Below are positions 36,302 to 44,326 of a stretch of DNA of 64,000 bases, one piece after another. The stretch is from CANHVK01 sp044232905 (lineage in GTDB: Bacteria > Bacteroidota > Bacteroidia > Flavobacteriales_D > Crocinitomicaceae), in assembly GCA_044232905.1 (NCBI GenBank), contig JBIIKZ010000002.1:82142-146141 (forward strand). The letters run 5' to 3'. The notes under the pieces were generated by a model. It had not been told where the DNA came from. It worked only from the letters and a program-made list of their open reading frames with translations, and made no database searches. The translations under genes and the position numbers were made by a program. Numbering within the stretch: the first letter of the stretch is position 1; each line of letters starts with the position of its first letter.

Positions 36302-37462
36302 TTATTCTTCAGCTTTGTATTCAAAAGGATATCCATCGAACATTTCGGTCAATCGATGCACTTGATAAACACTTCGTGTATATGCATTCGATAATGCAAT
36401 AATACATACTGTGTCTCCTCGAAGGGTTGCATAGCATCCCGTATTTCCATGCCACCATCCTGTATGAAAGAAATATGGTTTTTTATCCGGAACTTCCACC
36501 ATGCGCATTCCTAATCCGTAATTTCTAGTCCCTGGATTTTCATAACTATACCCTTTGTATATTTCATTGCGCGCTTTTTTCGAGAGAAAATCCGTTGAAT
36601 AAGTAGCAATGTCCATTTTAAGTAAATCACGTGCAGTGCTGTACATGTTTTTATCCCCATAAATTCCATCTAAAAAATCAACCGCCTGTATTTGAAAACT
36701 AGAATTATAAGATGGGGATATTTCATTAATCTTATCTGGCGTATCTAGTATAAAACTATTAGACATTTTTAAAGGATCGAACACCAGCATTTTCATCGCC
36801 TCTGGAAATTTTATTTCCGTAACTTTCTCAACAATAAGTGCTAACAATGCATAATTGGTATTACAATAGGCGAAATGTGTTCCGGCAGGGAAATTCAATG
36901 GAAATACGTGTTTATTCAAAAGTTTCAACACATCTAGATTGGTCATCTTGTTAGAATGGTCCCAAATACGATCTGCAAAATAACCATAATAGGGAACACC
37001 GCTACGATGCGTTAATAACATACGAATCGTGATTCCTTTATATGGAAAAATCGGTAAGTGTTTTCGGACATCGTCATCTAATGAAAGCTTATTTTTGTCC
37101 GACAAACGCATGATTGCTAATGCAGTAACAGATTTACTTATGGAAGCAAGGTGAATTGGAGTATTTATTTCCAATTTTTTTTCTTTCGCATAATCTAAAT
37201 AGCCGTTTACCTTTTCAAAAATTATTTTTCCATTTTTTGCAACCAAAAACATTCCATTAAATTTATCATCCCCAAGTATTTGATTGTAAAATGGATAAAT
37301 GTGTTTTCTTTTATTTGTAATATATTGTTTGGAAATTTCGTTAAATCTCGGGGTATATTTTGGAATCTCTAAGGATGAATTTGTAGAATTATTGTTATTA
37401 TCTGTACAGGATGAATTTGTAATCAATACCAGAAAAAAAAGAAAATAAATGAAGTGTTTCAT
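36302..37462 (-). CDS. Serine hydrolase lipoprotein (class C beta-lactamase family)
   Basis: 386 residues from ATG 37462. A signal peptide ends in a lipobox (TNSSC), so it is a lipoprotein. The beta-lactamase/DD-peptidase triad is visible: SISK (nucleophile Ser and Lys), YCN for the YxN box, and HTG near the end. It may act on peptidoglycan or a D-amino ester; a role in drug resistance is not implied. The frame runs 11 codons further up, right to the helicase stop, but the signal peptide places the start at 37462. Confidence 0.85.
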   Translation of the reverse strand: MKHFIYFLFFLVLITNSSCTDNNNNSTNSSLEIPKYTPRFNEISKQYITNKRKHIYPFYNQILGDDKFNGMFLVAKNGKIIFEKVNGYLDYAKEKKLEINTPIHLASISKSVTALAIMRLSDKNKLSLDDDVRKHLPIFPYKGITIRMLLTHRSGVPYYGYFADRIWDHSNKMTNLDVLKLLNKHVFPLNFPAGTHFAYCNTNYALLALIVEKVTEIKFPEAMKMLVFDPLKMSNSFILDTPDKINEISPSYNSSFQIQAVDFLDGIYGDKNMYSTARDLLKMDIATYSTDFLSKKARNEIYKGYSYENPGTRNYGLGMRMVEVPDKKPYFFHTGWWHGNTGCYATLRGDTVCIIALSNAYTRSVYQVHRLTEMFDGYPFEYKAEE

Positions 37463-37495
37463 AGGATTAACAAAAATACTAAAATTGCTATACAT

Positions 37496-39793
37496 TTATT
37501 CCCCTAACTCTAAACTTGCTCTGTATAATTTTAACTCATCCCACGAAAACGCATCGCCAACTTTTTCTTTTAAGGGAGTCAAGGAAAGTTCTGCATATCC
37601 CTCGAAAATAGCTGCTAATTCGGAAATCCGTTCGGTAGGCATAACATCTGCTAATTGAATTTCTCCCATTTTAATCAATTTCACGAAGTGCGATATGATC
37701 GTTCCTTCTGACATAACACGATTGGCAGCAATTTCAGACAAAGACATATTTTCACGTATAAATTCTAATGTAACTTCATACGTCGTTTTTTTTGGCATTT
37801 TTTCTTTTTTTGTACTTGACTGTTTTTTAGGTCTTGACTCCTCCTCCTCTTCCTCGAAAATATCCTCCAAAAATGAAGTGGGTGTTTGCAGTTGTTCAGC
37901 TTTAATTTGGTCTAAAATGTTTTTTCGATAATTTAAAATCTCTGGTTTCCAAATCTTATCCTTCGTAATTTCCTCGCCATTTAAAAGCATTTCCAACATG
38001 TTGCTTGCACGCAACAAGGAAGTTAAGACTTCAAATTGAGCCGTTTCTAATTCTTCCAACTCTTCGTAATACGCTTTAATTTTCTTAATGCGCTTTACCT
38101 CTTCCATTTTTTTCAATGTACTAAGGGCACAATTTTCGAGCGTTTTAAAGAAGTACGCATTTGCAGCTTGTACACGTTCAGCAATAAATGTAAGAGAAAT
38201 TGGATGCGTAGAAAATAATTTATTTAATTGACTAATAAATTTTTGAGATGGTTCGATTAAAGTATGAAAAACATTCGCTTGATGTGCTGCCCAAGACTTA
38301 TGTTTCCCTTTTTCACTTTTAGAGCCCAACAAAAGATAACTTGCATCGTGAATCCTCCATAAAGAATCAAGGTCGCGCCATTCAAAGGATTTCACTAAAA
38401 AAGTATATACAAAATGCATGGTATCATCTTCTAGAAACTTTTCTAAAATAGCATCTTCTTGTTTGGACGCCGTATAAAGCATTACCTGTTGATCATTACT
38501 CAATCCATTCATTCGCAATGGAGAGAGTAATACTAGGCCTTTCAAACTTCGCAAACGGGACAGCGCAACATACGCTTGGCCGGGAGCAAAAACTTGAGAA
38601 ACATCCAAGATAGCTTTTTCAAAAGTTAATCCTTGACTTTTGTGTACCGTTATTGCCCATGCTAATTTTAAAGGATAATGAACAAAAGTGCCCAAAACTT
38701 CTTCTTTAATTTCTTTTGTACCTTCATCCAGCGTGTATCGAATATTTTGCCACTCGTATTTCTCTACTTCAATCGTTTTCTTTTCTTCTGGAAAATCAAC
38801 TAAAATTTCTTGGGAAGAAATTTCTTTGACTACGCCCATTTTACCATTATAATAGTTTTTTTCAAAAGATAAATCATTCTTTACAAACATAACTTGTGCT
38901 CCAACTTTTAATTCCAATACTTCATCTAATGGATACATATGCACTGGAAACTCACCTGTAATTTCAGTAGCATATTTTCGGGACACACCCTTTAATTCGT
39001 GAAGCGATTGTAGATTAATGGTGTCTGCTTTTGCATTATGGGTTGTAAGTGTAATATATCCAGCATTATTTTTAATATCAAAATTTGGATGGACATACTC
39101 ATTTAAAATTTGGATATCTTTTTCATCAATTTGATTATTCCGTAAATGATTTAATAAATGAATAAATCGTTCATCATCTTGTCGATAAATTTTAGTAAGT
39201 TCAATAAATAAAGGTGGATTTTCTTGAACTACCTTCGCGTGAAAAAAGAATATTCCGTTGTAATAATTTTTTAATTCTACCCACTCTTCATTTTTAACTA
39301 CTGGAGGTAATTGTAATAAATCACCAATATAAAGAACTTGTACTCCGCCAAAAGCTTCATTGCGTTTACGAATAGTACGTAAGGTCCAATCAATCGCATC
39401 CAATAAATCTGCACGTAACATACTTACCTCATCAATTACCAATAATTCCATGGATTGAAAAAGTGCTTTGCGTTTTGCAGGAATGCGAAAATGTTTAACC
39501 AGTGTGTCTTTAGTTTCCCATTTTACGCGGTCATTAAATTTTGGTGTTACCCCAAATTCTGGAATAAATCCAGAAAAAGGCAATTGAAAAAAAGAGTGTA
39601 TTGTAACACCGCCAGCATTCAAAGCAGCGATACCTGTTGGTGCAACGATAACTGCTTTTTTATGGGTTGTGGTGATAATTCTTTTTAGTAAAGTAGTTTT
39701 ACCTGTCCCTGCTTTTCCGGTTAAAAATATGGATCGATTTGTTTGATTTATAAAGCGAATTGCTAATTCAGAGGAAGTCGTTGTTTCGAACAT
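37496..39793 (-). CDS. PIF1-like superfamily 1 DNA helicase with a C-terminal HTH
   Basis: 765 residues. Helicase motif I is GKAGTGKTTLL near residue 27, motif II is LLVIDEVSML, and the C-terminal RecA domain shows LAWAITVHKSQGLTFEKAILDVS and YVALSRLRSLKGL. The last 200 residues hold an HRDC-like helical part (LAYYEELEEL-type region) and a helix-turn-helix (LSEIAANRVMSEGTIISHFVKL). PIF1/RecD2-like helicases unwind 5'-3' at G4 or stalled forks. The downstream serine hydrolase on the same strand is functionally unrelated. Confidence 0.9.
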   Translation of the reverse strand: MFETTTSSELAIRFINQTNRSIFLTGKAGTGKTTLLKRIITTTHKKAVIVAPTGIAALNAGGVTIHSFFQLPFSGFIPEFGVTPKFNDRVKWETKDTLVKHFRIPAKRKALFQSMELLVIDEVSMLRADLLDAIDWTLRTIRKRNEAFGGVQVLYIGDLLQLPPVVKNEEWVELKNYYNGIFFFHAKVVQENPPLFIELTKIYRQDDERFIHLLNHLRNNQIDEKDIQILNEYVHPNFDIKNNAGYITLTTHNAKADTINLQSLHELKGVSRKYATEITGEFPVHMYPLDEVLELKVGAQVMFVKNDLSFEKNYYNGKMGVVKEISSQEILVDFPEEKKTIEVEKYEWQNIRYTLDEGTKEIKEEVLGTFVHYPLKLAWAITVHKSQGLTFEKAILDVSQVFAPGQAYVALSRLRSLKGLVLLSPLRMNGLSNDQQVMLYTASKQEDAILEKFLEDDTMHFVYTFLVKSFEWRDLDSLWRIHDASYLLLGSKSEKGKHKSWAAHQANVFHTLIEPSQKFISQLNKLFSTHPISLTFIAERVQAANAYFFKTLENCALSTLKKMEEVKRIKKIKAYYEELEELETAQFEVLTSLLRASNMLEMLLNGEEITKDKIWKPEILNYRKNILDQIKAEQLQTPTSFLEDIFEEEEEESRPKKQSSTKKEKMPKKTTYEVTLEFIRENMSLSEIAANRVMSEGTIISHFVKLIKMGEIQLADVMPTERISELAAIFEGYAELSLTPLKEKVGDAFSWDELKLYRASLELGE

Positions 39794-39916
39794 GTATTGT
39801 TATTTTTACTTGAAATTAAGCATAAATATTCAAAGAACATTATGAAAAATAATCGCAATTCAAAGAATAGTGAACATGGATACTATGAAAAACAGAAATT
39901 TTGTATTTTTACTCGT

Positions 39917-40363
39917 ATGAAATATTCAGTCCCATTTTTAATAACTATAGGTATTCTATTAACTACAAGTTTCACGAATTCAACCAATATAACTATTCCG
40001 ATTATCGTCAAAAACATCAAAAACTCAAAAGGGAGATTATCCATCGGAGTATTCAAAGATGCAAGTTCATTCGAACAGGAAAAACCATTTAAAATAATAC
40101 TCGTCTCCAAAAAGGAATTGGTAAATGGAACATTAAAATCAACGATTGAAATAGAATCTGGAATTTATGGACTTTCAATTCTAGATGACGAAAATAGCGA
40201 TCATAAAATGCAATATAATATGATTGGGATGCCTAAAGAAGGATTTGGATTTTCAAATTATTATCATGAAGGATTTACAAAACCAAACTTCAAACAATTT
40301 TTAGTTGTAATTAACCCAAGCCAAAAATCCCCAATTACTTTCAATTTGCGGTATATTTTATAG
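39917..40363 (+). CDS. DUF2141 secreted protein
   Basis: 148 residues from MKYSVPFLITIGILL, which gives a signal peptide; longer frames from 39797 add a charged head that would block export. The mature part (IPIIVKNIKNSKGRLSIGVFKDASSFEQEKP, then GIYGLSILDDENSDHKM and GFGFSNYYHEGF) is the DUF2141 family, small periplasmic beta-sandwich proteins of unknown function common in Bacteroidota. Confidence 0.82.
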   Translation: MKYSVPFLITIGILLTTSFTNSTNITIPIIVKNIKNSKGRLSIGVFKDASSFEQEKPFKIILVSKKELVNGTLKSTIEIESGIYGLSILDDENSDHKMQYNMIGMPKEGFGFSNYYHEGFTKPNFKQFLVVINPSQKSPITFNLRYIL

Positions 40364-40414
40364 AATAAATGTAAATGACTTATACTCAAAACTATAATTT
40401 TCACGGAAAAATAG

Positions 40415-40422
40415 TACCTTTG
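40415..40422 (+). promoter_or_regulatory. -7 box (TACCTTTG) for hpt-adk-obg
   Basis: Fits TAnnTTTG, 23 bp before the GTG start of hpt. It probably drives the four overlapping or adjacent genes that follow. Confidence 0.5.
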
Positions 40423-40445
40423 CACTCAATTAAACAAAGCTTAAA

Positions 40446-41000
40446 GTGATTGATATTCTTAATAAATCATTCGAAAAATACATTTCTGTTGAAGAAATTC
40501 AGGAGCGTATTGCTTTGTTGGCCCAGGAAATCAATGCAGATTTTACAGGAAAAGAAGTAGAATTTATAGCTATTTTAGACGGTTCTTTCATGTTTGCTAG
40601 CGATTTATTTAAAAAAATAACCCTGCAAACAAGGATCTCTTTCTTAAAAGTTAAATCATACGAAGCAACTGAAAATACTGGAAAAATAAATGAATTAATT
40701 GGACTACAATCAAATGTAACTGGTAAACATATCGTATTATTAGAAGATATCGTAGATACAGGCGCTACAATGGATTATGTTGTAGAAATACTTCAAAAAC
40801 AAGAACCTGCATCCATTTCTATTGTGACCTTACTATTTAAACCAGAAGCATTTAAAGGAAAATATTCTCCTAAATACATCGGATTAAACATTTCAAACGA
40901 ATTTATCGTTGGCTACGGAATGGATTTTGATGGTTTTGGCAGAAATTTAGAATCTATTTATCAAATAAAGGGTAGTGACCCAAAAATACCACTATGTTAA
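40446..41000 (+). CDS. hpt: Hypoxanthine phosphoribosyltransferase
   Basis: Salvages hypoxanthine or guanine with PRPP. 184 residues with the PRPP-binding motif IVLLEDIVDTGATMDYV. It starts with GTG (no upstream ATG before the stop). Its last seven bases overlap the ATG of adk, so translation is probably coupled. Xanthine specificity cannot be excluded. Confidence 0.9.
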   Translation: MIDILNKSFEKYISVEEIQERIALLAQEINADFTGKEVEFIAILDGSFMFASDLFKKITLQTRISFLKVKSYEATENTGKINELIGLQSNVTGKHIVLLEDIVDTGATMDYVVEILQKQEPASISIVTLLFKPEAFKGKYSPKYIGLNISNEFIVGYGMDFDGFGRNLESIYQIKGSDPKIPLC

Positions 41001-41569
41001 ATATCGTTTTATTCGGACCTCCAGGGGCTGGGAAAGGAACTCAGTCAGAAAGATTAATTCATAAATATGGATTAATCCACCTTTCCACAGGAGATATTTT
41101 TAGAGCTAACATCAAGGGCGAAACAGAACTTGGAAAATTAGCAAAAAGTTACATGGACCAAGGTTCTCTTGTACCTGACGAAGTAACAATCAACATGTTG
41201 CGTACCGAGGTGTTAAAACACCCTGAAGCAAATGGTTTTATCTTTGATGGTTTCCCACGTACAAATGCACAAGCACAAGCATTAGATACTTTTTTAGCTA
41301 CATTAGATTCAGCAATTTCAATTATGCTGGCTTTAGAAGTAGAAGAAGCGGAACTTCGAACACGTTTACTTTTACGTGGTCAAAACAGTGGTCGACCAGA
41401 CGATGTAAATCCGGAAGTAATTCAAAAACGCATCGATGTGTATAACAACGAGACTAAACCGGTAAAAGACTTTTACCAAAAACAAAATAAATTCGTTTCA
41501 ATTGATGGTCTTGGAGAAATTGATGAAATTTCTCACCGATTATATACAGCAATTGACGCTTTAAATTAA
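40994..41569 (+). CDS. adk: Adenylate kinase
   Basis: 191 residues, cytosolic. P-loop GPPGAGKGTQ near the start, then GLIHLSTGDIFRANI, NGFIFDGFPRT and RLLLRGQNSGRPDD. The zinc-finger LID of long forms is absent, so it is the short type. It balances AMP, ADP and ATP. It overlaps hpt by seven bases and precedes obg by 4 bp. Confidence 0.97.
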   Translation: MLNIVLFGPPGAGKGTQSERLIHKYGLIHLSTGDIFRANIKGETELGKLAKSYMDQGSLVPDEVTINMLRTEVLKHPEANGFIFDGFPRTNAQAQALDTFLATLDSAISIMLALEVEEAELRTRLLLRGQNSGRPDDVNPEVIQKRIDVYNNETKPVKDFYQKQNKFVSIDGLGEIDEISHRLYTAIDALN

Positions 41570-41573
41570 AAAT

Positions 41574-42566
41574 ATGGCTTCTGATAATTTCGTAGATTAC
41601 GTAAACATACATTGTACTTCCGGAAACGGAGGTGGCGGATCTACGCATTATCGTAGAGAAAAATATATTCCTTTAGGTGGACCTGATGGTGGGGATGGTG
41701 GTCGTGGCGGACATATTATTGTACGTGGAAACACACAATTATGGACTTTACTTCACTTAAAATTCAAAAAACACATTAAGGCTGGTCATGGGGTACATGG
41801 AACCGGAAACTTAAAAACTGGAGCTGAAGGGGATGATCAATACATCGAAGTTCCGATTGGTACAATTGCAAAAGATTCTGAAACTGGAGAGGTTCTTTTT
41901 GAAATAACTGCAGATAAAGAAGAAAAAATATTAGTGCCAGGTGGGCGTGGTGGTCGTGGAAATAGTTATTTCAAATCGAGTATTAATCGCGCGCCACAAT
42001 TCGCACAACCGGGTGAACCAGGGCGTGAGAATTGGATGATATTAGAATTAAAAATTTTAGCGGATGTTGGTTTAGTTGGTTTCCCGAATGCTGGAAAAAG
42101 TACACTTTTATCCGTTTTGAGTTCTGCGAAACCAGAAATCGGCGATTATGCATTTACTACACTTCGTCCAAATCTAGGAATTGTACCTTACCGAACCCAT
42201 TATTCCTTTATTATGGCAGACATTCCTGGAATTATTGAAGGTGCACATACCGGAAAAGGGTTAGGATTGCGTTTTTTACGTCATATTGAACGTAACTCTA
42301 TTCTTTTATTCATGATTCCTGCAGATTCAGATAATATCCAAAAAGAATATGCTGTTTTACTGAACGAATTACGTCAGTATAATCCTGAATTGTTAAACAA
42401 AGAACGTGTTCTTGCAATCACTAAATCTGACATGTTGGACGATGAAATGAAAGAACAAATGAAAGCCGATATTCCAGCAATTGCCTATTTGTTTATTTCC
42501 TCGTTAGCGCAACAAGGTTTAGTAGAATTGAAAGACCTACTTTGGAAAAAATTAAACAATGCTTGA
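41574..42566 (+). CDS. obg: Obg GTPase
   Basis: 330 residues. A Gly-rich Obg fold (YVNIHCTSGNGGGGSTHYRR, GGRGGRGNSYF) is followed by a G domain with GFPNAGKSTLL (G1), DIPGIIEGAH (G3) and TKSD (G4). It acts in 50S assembly and stress response. It lacks the C-terminal OCT domain of some members. It ends 8 bp inside the next ORF. Confidence 0.96.
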   Translation: MASDNFVDYVNIHCTSGNGGGGSTHYRREKYIPLGGPDGGDGGRGGHIIVRGNTQLWTLLHLKFKKHIKAGHGVHGTGNLKTGAEGDDQYIEVPIGTIAKDSETGEVLFEITADKEEKILVPGGRGGRGNSYFKSSINRAPQFAQPGEPGRENWMILELKILADVGLVGFPNAGKSTLLSVLSSAKPEIGDYAFTTLRPNLGIVPYRTHYSFIMADIPGIIEGAHTGKGLGLRFLRHIERNSILLFMIPADSDNIQKEYAVLLNELRQYNPELLNKERVLAITKSDMLDDEMKEQMKADIPAIAYLFISSLAQQGLVELKDLLWKKLNNA

Positions 42567-43140
42567 TTTTTTGGAAGCAATCGACCATGCGATTGTACTT
42601 GCAATAAATTCCTTACACACACCCTTATTAGATGAGATAATGTGGTTAATTTCAGGTAAAATTATCTGGATTCCAATGTATTTTTTCTTAATTTACTTAG
42701 CATACCAGCATTTTGGAAAGAAAAATACCCTTTACTTTGTATTATTAGTAATTACGGCGATTGCACTTTCTGATTTAGTTTCTTCACAAATAATCAAAAA
42801 ATCCGTAGAACGCTATCGGCCATCCCATAATATAGAATTAGCACCTGAACTCCACTTTTACAAACAAGAAAATGGAGAATATTATCAGGGAGGAAAATAT
42901 GGTTTTGTTTCTTCACATGCTGCAAACTTTTTTGCAATTGCATTATTAGTAGGACTAATTTTTAGAGAAAAAGCACCGAAATTAATTTATACATTATTTA
43001 CAATTGCTGTTTTAGTTGCATTCTCACGCATCTACTTAGGAGTACATTATTTAAGTGATATAGTGGGCGGTGCATTAGTTGGCACAATTATTTCTTACCT
43101 GCTTTGGAAATTTGTGTGGACGAAACGAGTAGTAAATTAA
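42559..43140 (+). CDS. PAP2-family membrane phosphatase
   Basis: 193 residues with about six membrane segments and the PAP2 motifs KKSVERYRP, SSHAAN (SxH type) and SRIYLGVHYLSD. Substrates could be undecaprenyl diphosphate, phosphatidylglycerol phosphate or another lipid phosphate. It overlaps obg by 8 bp, so it is the last gene of the hpt-adk-obg run. Confidence 0.9.
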   Translation: MLDFLEAIDHAIVLAINSLHTPLLDEIMWLISGKIIWIPMYFFLIYLAYQHFGKKNTLYFVLLVITAIALSDLVSSQIIKKSVERYRPSHNIELAPELHFYKQENGEYYQGGKYGFVSSHAANFFAIALLVGLIFREKAPKLIYTLFTIAVLVAFSRIYLGVHYLSDIVGGALVGTIISYLLWKFVWTKRVVN

Positions 43141-43149
43141 TTCTTTTTG

Positions 43150-43157
43150 TATATTTG
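43150..43157 (+). promoter_or_regulatory. -7 box (TATATTTG) for the tRNA-Leu region
   Basis: Perfect TAnnTTTG, 10 bp after the PAP2 stop and 38 bp before the first tRNA-like fragment. Confidence 0.5.
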
Positions 43158-43195
43158 CAAATCGTTTCAAATTATAAGAACGGTTATATGTAAAT

Positions 43196-43236
43196 GCCCC
43201 GGTGGCGGATCCCGATAACTATCGGGAGGTAGACAC
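43196..43236 (+). repeat. Partial tRNA-Leu 5' copy with a palindrome in the D-loop
   Basis: GCCCCGGTGGCGGA and GGTAGACAC match the 5' part of the intact tRNA-Leu at 43246 (GCCCAGGTGGCGGA, GGTAGACGC). The D-loop ATT is replaced by the 18-bp palindrome TCCCGATAACTATCGGGA (43210-43227). It breaks off after the D arm, 10 bp before the real gene. Confidence 0.85.
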
Positions 43237-43245
43237 AAGTAAAAT

Positions 43246-43326
43246 GCCCAGGTGGCGGAATTGGTAGACGCGCTGGATTCAAAATCCAGTTCCTCTGGAG
43301 TGCGGGTTCGATTCCCGCCCTGGGTA
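43246..43326 (+). tRNA. tRNA-Leu(CAA)
   Basis: The cloverleaf is complete: acceptor GCCCAGG/CCTGGGT (one G-T at the end), D arm GCGGAATTGGTAGACGC, anticodon stem CTGGA/TCCAG with loop TTCAAAA giving anticodon CAA (codon UUG), variable arm TTCCTCTGGAG, and T arm GCGGGTTCGATTCCCGC. The discriminator A at 43326 is followed by CACA, so CCA is not encoded. Confidence 0.95.
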
Positions 43327-43333
43327 CACAAAT

Positions 43334-43451
43334 GAGTACTGGTTCGTTCCGAAAGCTTTCGGGACCAACCTCGAAAAAACAAATGAGCGCTTCCAGCTCA
43401 GAAGTAGTTTAAACCTTGGTTTTCGTAAGAAAATCAAGGTTTTTTCTTTTT
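43334..43451 (+). repeat. Direct repeat R1: tRNA 3' remnant, palindrome, hairpin, terminator
   Basis: Reads GGTTCG as in a tRNA T-loop, then palindrome TTCCGAAAGCTTTCGGGA (43347-43364), CCAACCTCG, ACAAATGAG as in the real tRNA 3' flank, a 5-bp hairpin with loop GCTTCCA (43384-43400), and a terminator stem of 13 bp with loop GTAA (43412-43441). It aligns along its length with R2 after the GIY-YIG ORF. Confidence 0.85.
43412..43450 (+). terminator. Terminator of the tRNA-Leu transcript (in R1)
   Basis: AACCTTGGTTTTC and GAAAATCAAGGTT pair with loop GTAA and one G-T pair, followed by TTTTTCTTTT. Confidence 0.85.
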
Positions 43452-43456
43452 AATAG

Positions 43457-43741
43457 ATGGCATCTGTATACATTCTCTATTCAGAAAAATTAAACAAATA
43501 TTATACTAGTAGTTGTAATGATTTACAGCATCGTCTTGAAGCACATAAAAACAAAACTTTTAATAAAGCATTTACAATAAATTCAGAAGATTGGATACTC
43601 TATTTTAGTTGTATTAACCTAGATTACAAACAGGCACGCAATATCGAATCGCATATTAAAAAGATGAAAAGTAAAGTTTATATTGAGAATTTAACCAAGT
43701 ATCCTGAAATTATCGAACGTTTAAAAGAAAAATATAAATAA
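43457..43741 (+). CDS. Small GIY-YIG nuclease-family protein, altered active site
   Basis: 94 residues: VYILYSEKLNKYYTSSCNDLQHRL, then a helix ARNIESHIKKMKSKVYIENL and a basic C-terminus. The layout is that of the small GIY-YIG proteins often found next to tRNA or rRNA genes in Bacteroidota. The second motif, normally YIG or YVG, reads YYTSS here, so the glycine is lost; the following Arg and the helix Glu are kept. It could be a decaying or non-cleaving copy. Its stop codon lies on the first base of repeat R2, and R1 ends 5 bp before its ATG. Confidence 0.78.
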   Translation: MASVYILYSEKLNKYYTSSCNDLQHRLEAHKNKTFNKAFTINSEDWILYFSCINLDYKQARNIESHIKKMKSKVYIENLTKYPEIIERLKEKYK

Positions 43742-43857
43742 GTGCAGGTTCGTCCCGAAAGCTTTCGGGACCCGCCTCGGGTACACAAGTAGACGCTTCC
43801 AGTTTACGAGTAAGCTTAAGCCTCAATTATCGCAAGATAGTTGAGGTTTTTCTTTTT
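43741..43857 (+). repeat. Direct repeat R2: tRNA 3' remnant, palindrome, hairpin, terminator
   Basis: AGTGCAGGTTCG, palindrome TCCCGAAAGCTTTCGGGA (43753-43770) and CCCGCCTCGGGTACACAAG resemble the tRNA-Leu 3' end plus flank with the T-loop ATT replaced by the palindrome. A 5-bp hairpin with loop GCTTCCA (43790-43806) and a terminator with loop GCAA follow. The stem bases differ from R1 but still pair. Confidence 0.85.
43821..43857 (+). terminator. Terminator of the GIY-YIG gene (in R2)
   Basis: CCTCAATTATC and GATAGTTGAGG pair with loop GCAA, followed by TTTTTCTTTTT. Confidence 0.85.
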
Positions 43858-43911
43858 AAATAACTTGACCCTTTTTCCCTTTTTGCGTATCTTAATACTA
43901 AAAAGAACTAA

Positions 43912-44268
43912 ATGACCAACCAAGAATTAGGAATCCTAGGAGAAAAATTAGCGCAAGATTTCTTAAAAAACAAAGGATTTGTACACCTCGATTTAAACTA
44001 CCGATTTGGAAAATTAGAGGTTGACATTATATCCATCGAAAATAATCAACTTGTTGTTACAGAAGTTAAAACAAGACAAACAGCGGAAATAGGTGAACCT
44101 TGGAGAGCTGTAACACGTGCCAAACAACGCCAAATTATAAAAGTGGCAGATGCATATATCAAATGGAAAAAGTTAAACATAGATACTCGTTTCGATATCG
44201 TTTCTATTGTACATAATCAATATCGAACAGAAATTGAACATATTGTAGATGCATTTACAACGGTTTGA
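43912..44268 (+). CDS. YraN family (UPF0102) nuclease-like protein
   Basis: 118 residues with LGEKLAQDFLKNKGF, KLEVDIISIEN and VVTEVKTRQT, the D...ExK pattern of a PD-(D/E)XK fold. Role unknown, conserved with the signal-peptidase/RNase HII region in other bacteria. It starts at ATG 43912 with no overlap; the PorW-like gene follows 58 bp later. Confidence 0.9.
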   Translation: MTNQELGILGEKLAQDFLKNKGFVHLDLNYRFGKLEVDIISIENNQLVVTEVKTRQTAEIGEPWRAVTRAKQRQIIKVADAYIKWKKLNIDTRFDIVSIVHNQYRTEIEHIVDAFTTV

Positions 44269-44326
44269 TATAAAAAGCGCAAAAACTACACAAGAAAAAT
44301 TGTACTTTTACGTTGAATATAGCTGC

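Noticed and set aside
43167..43382. Minus-strand ORF over the tRNA-Leu gene
   Set aside because: It is the antisense of the tRNA and its palindromic copies; no protein family fits.
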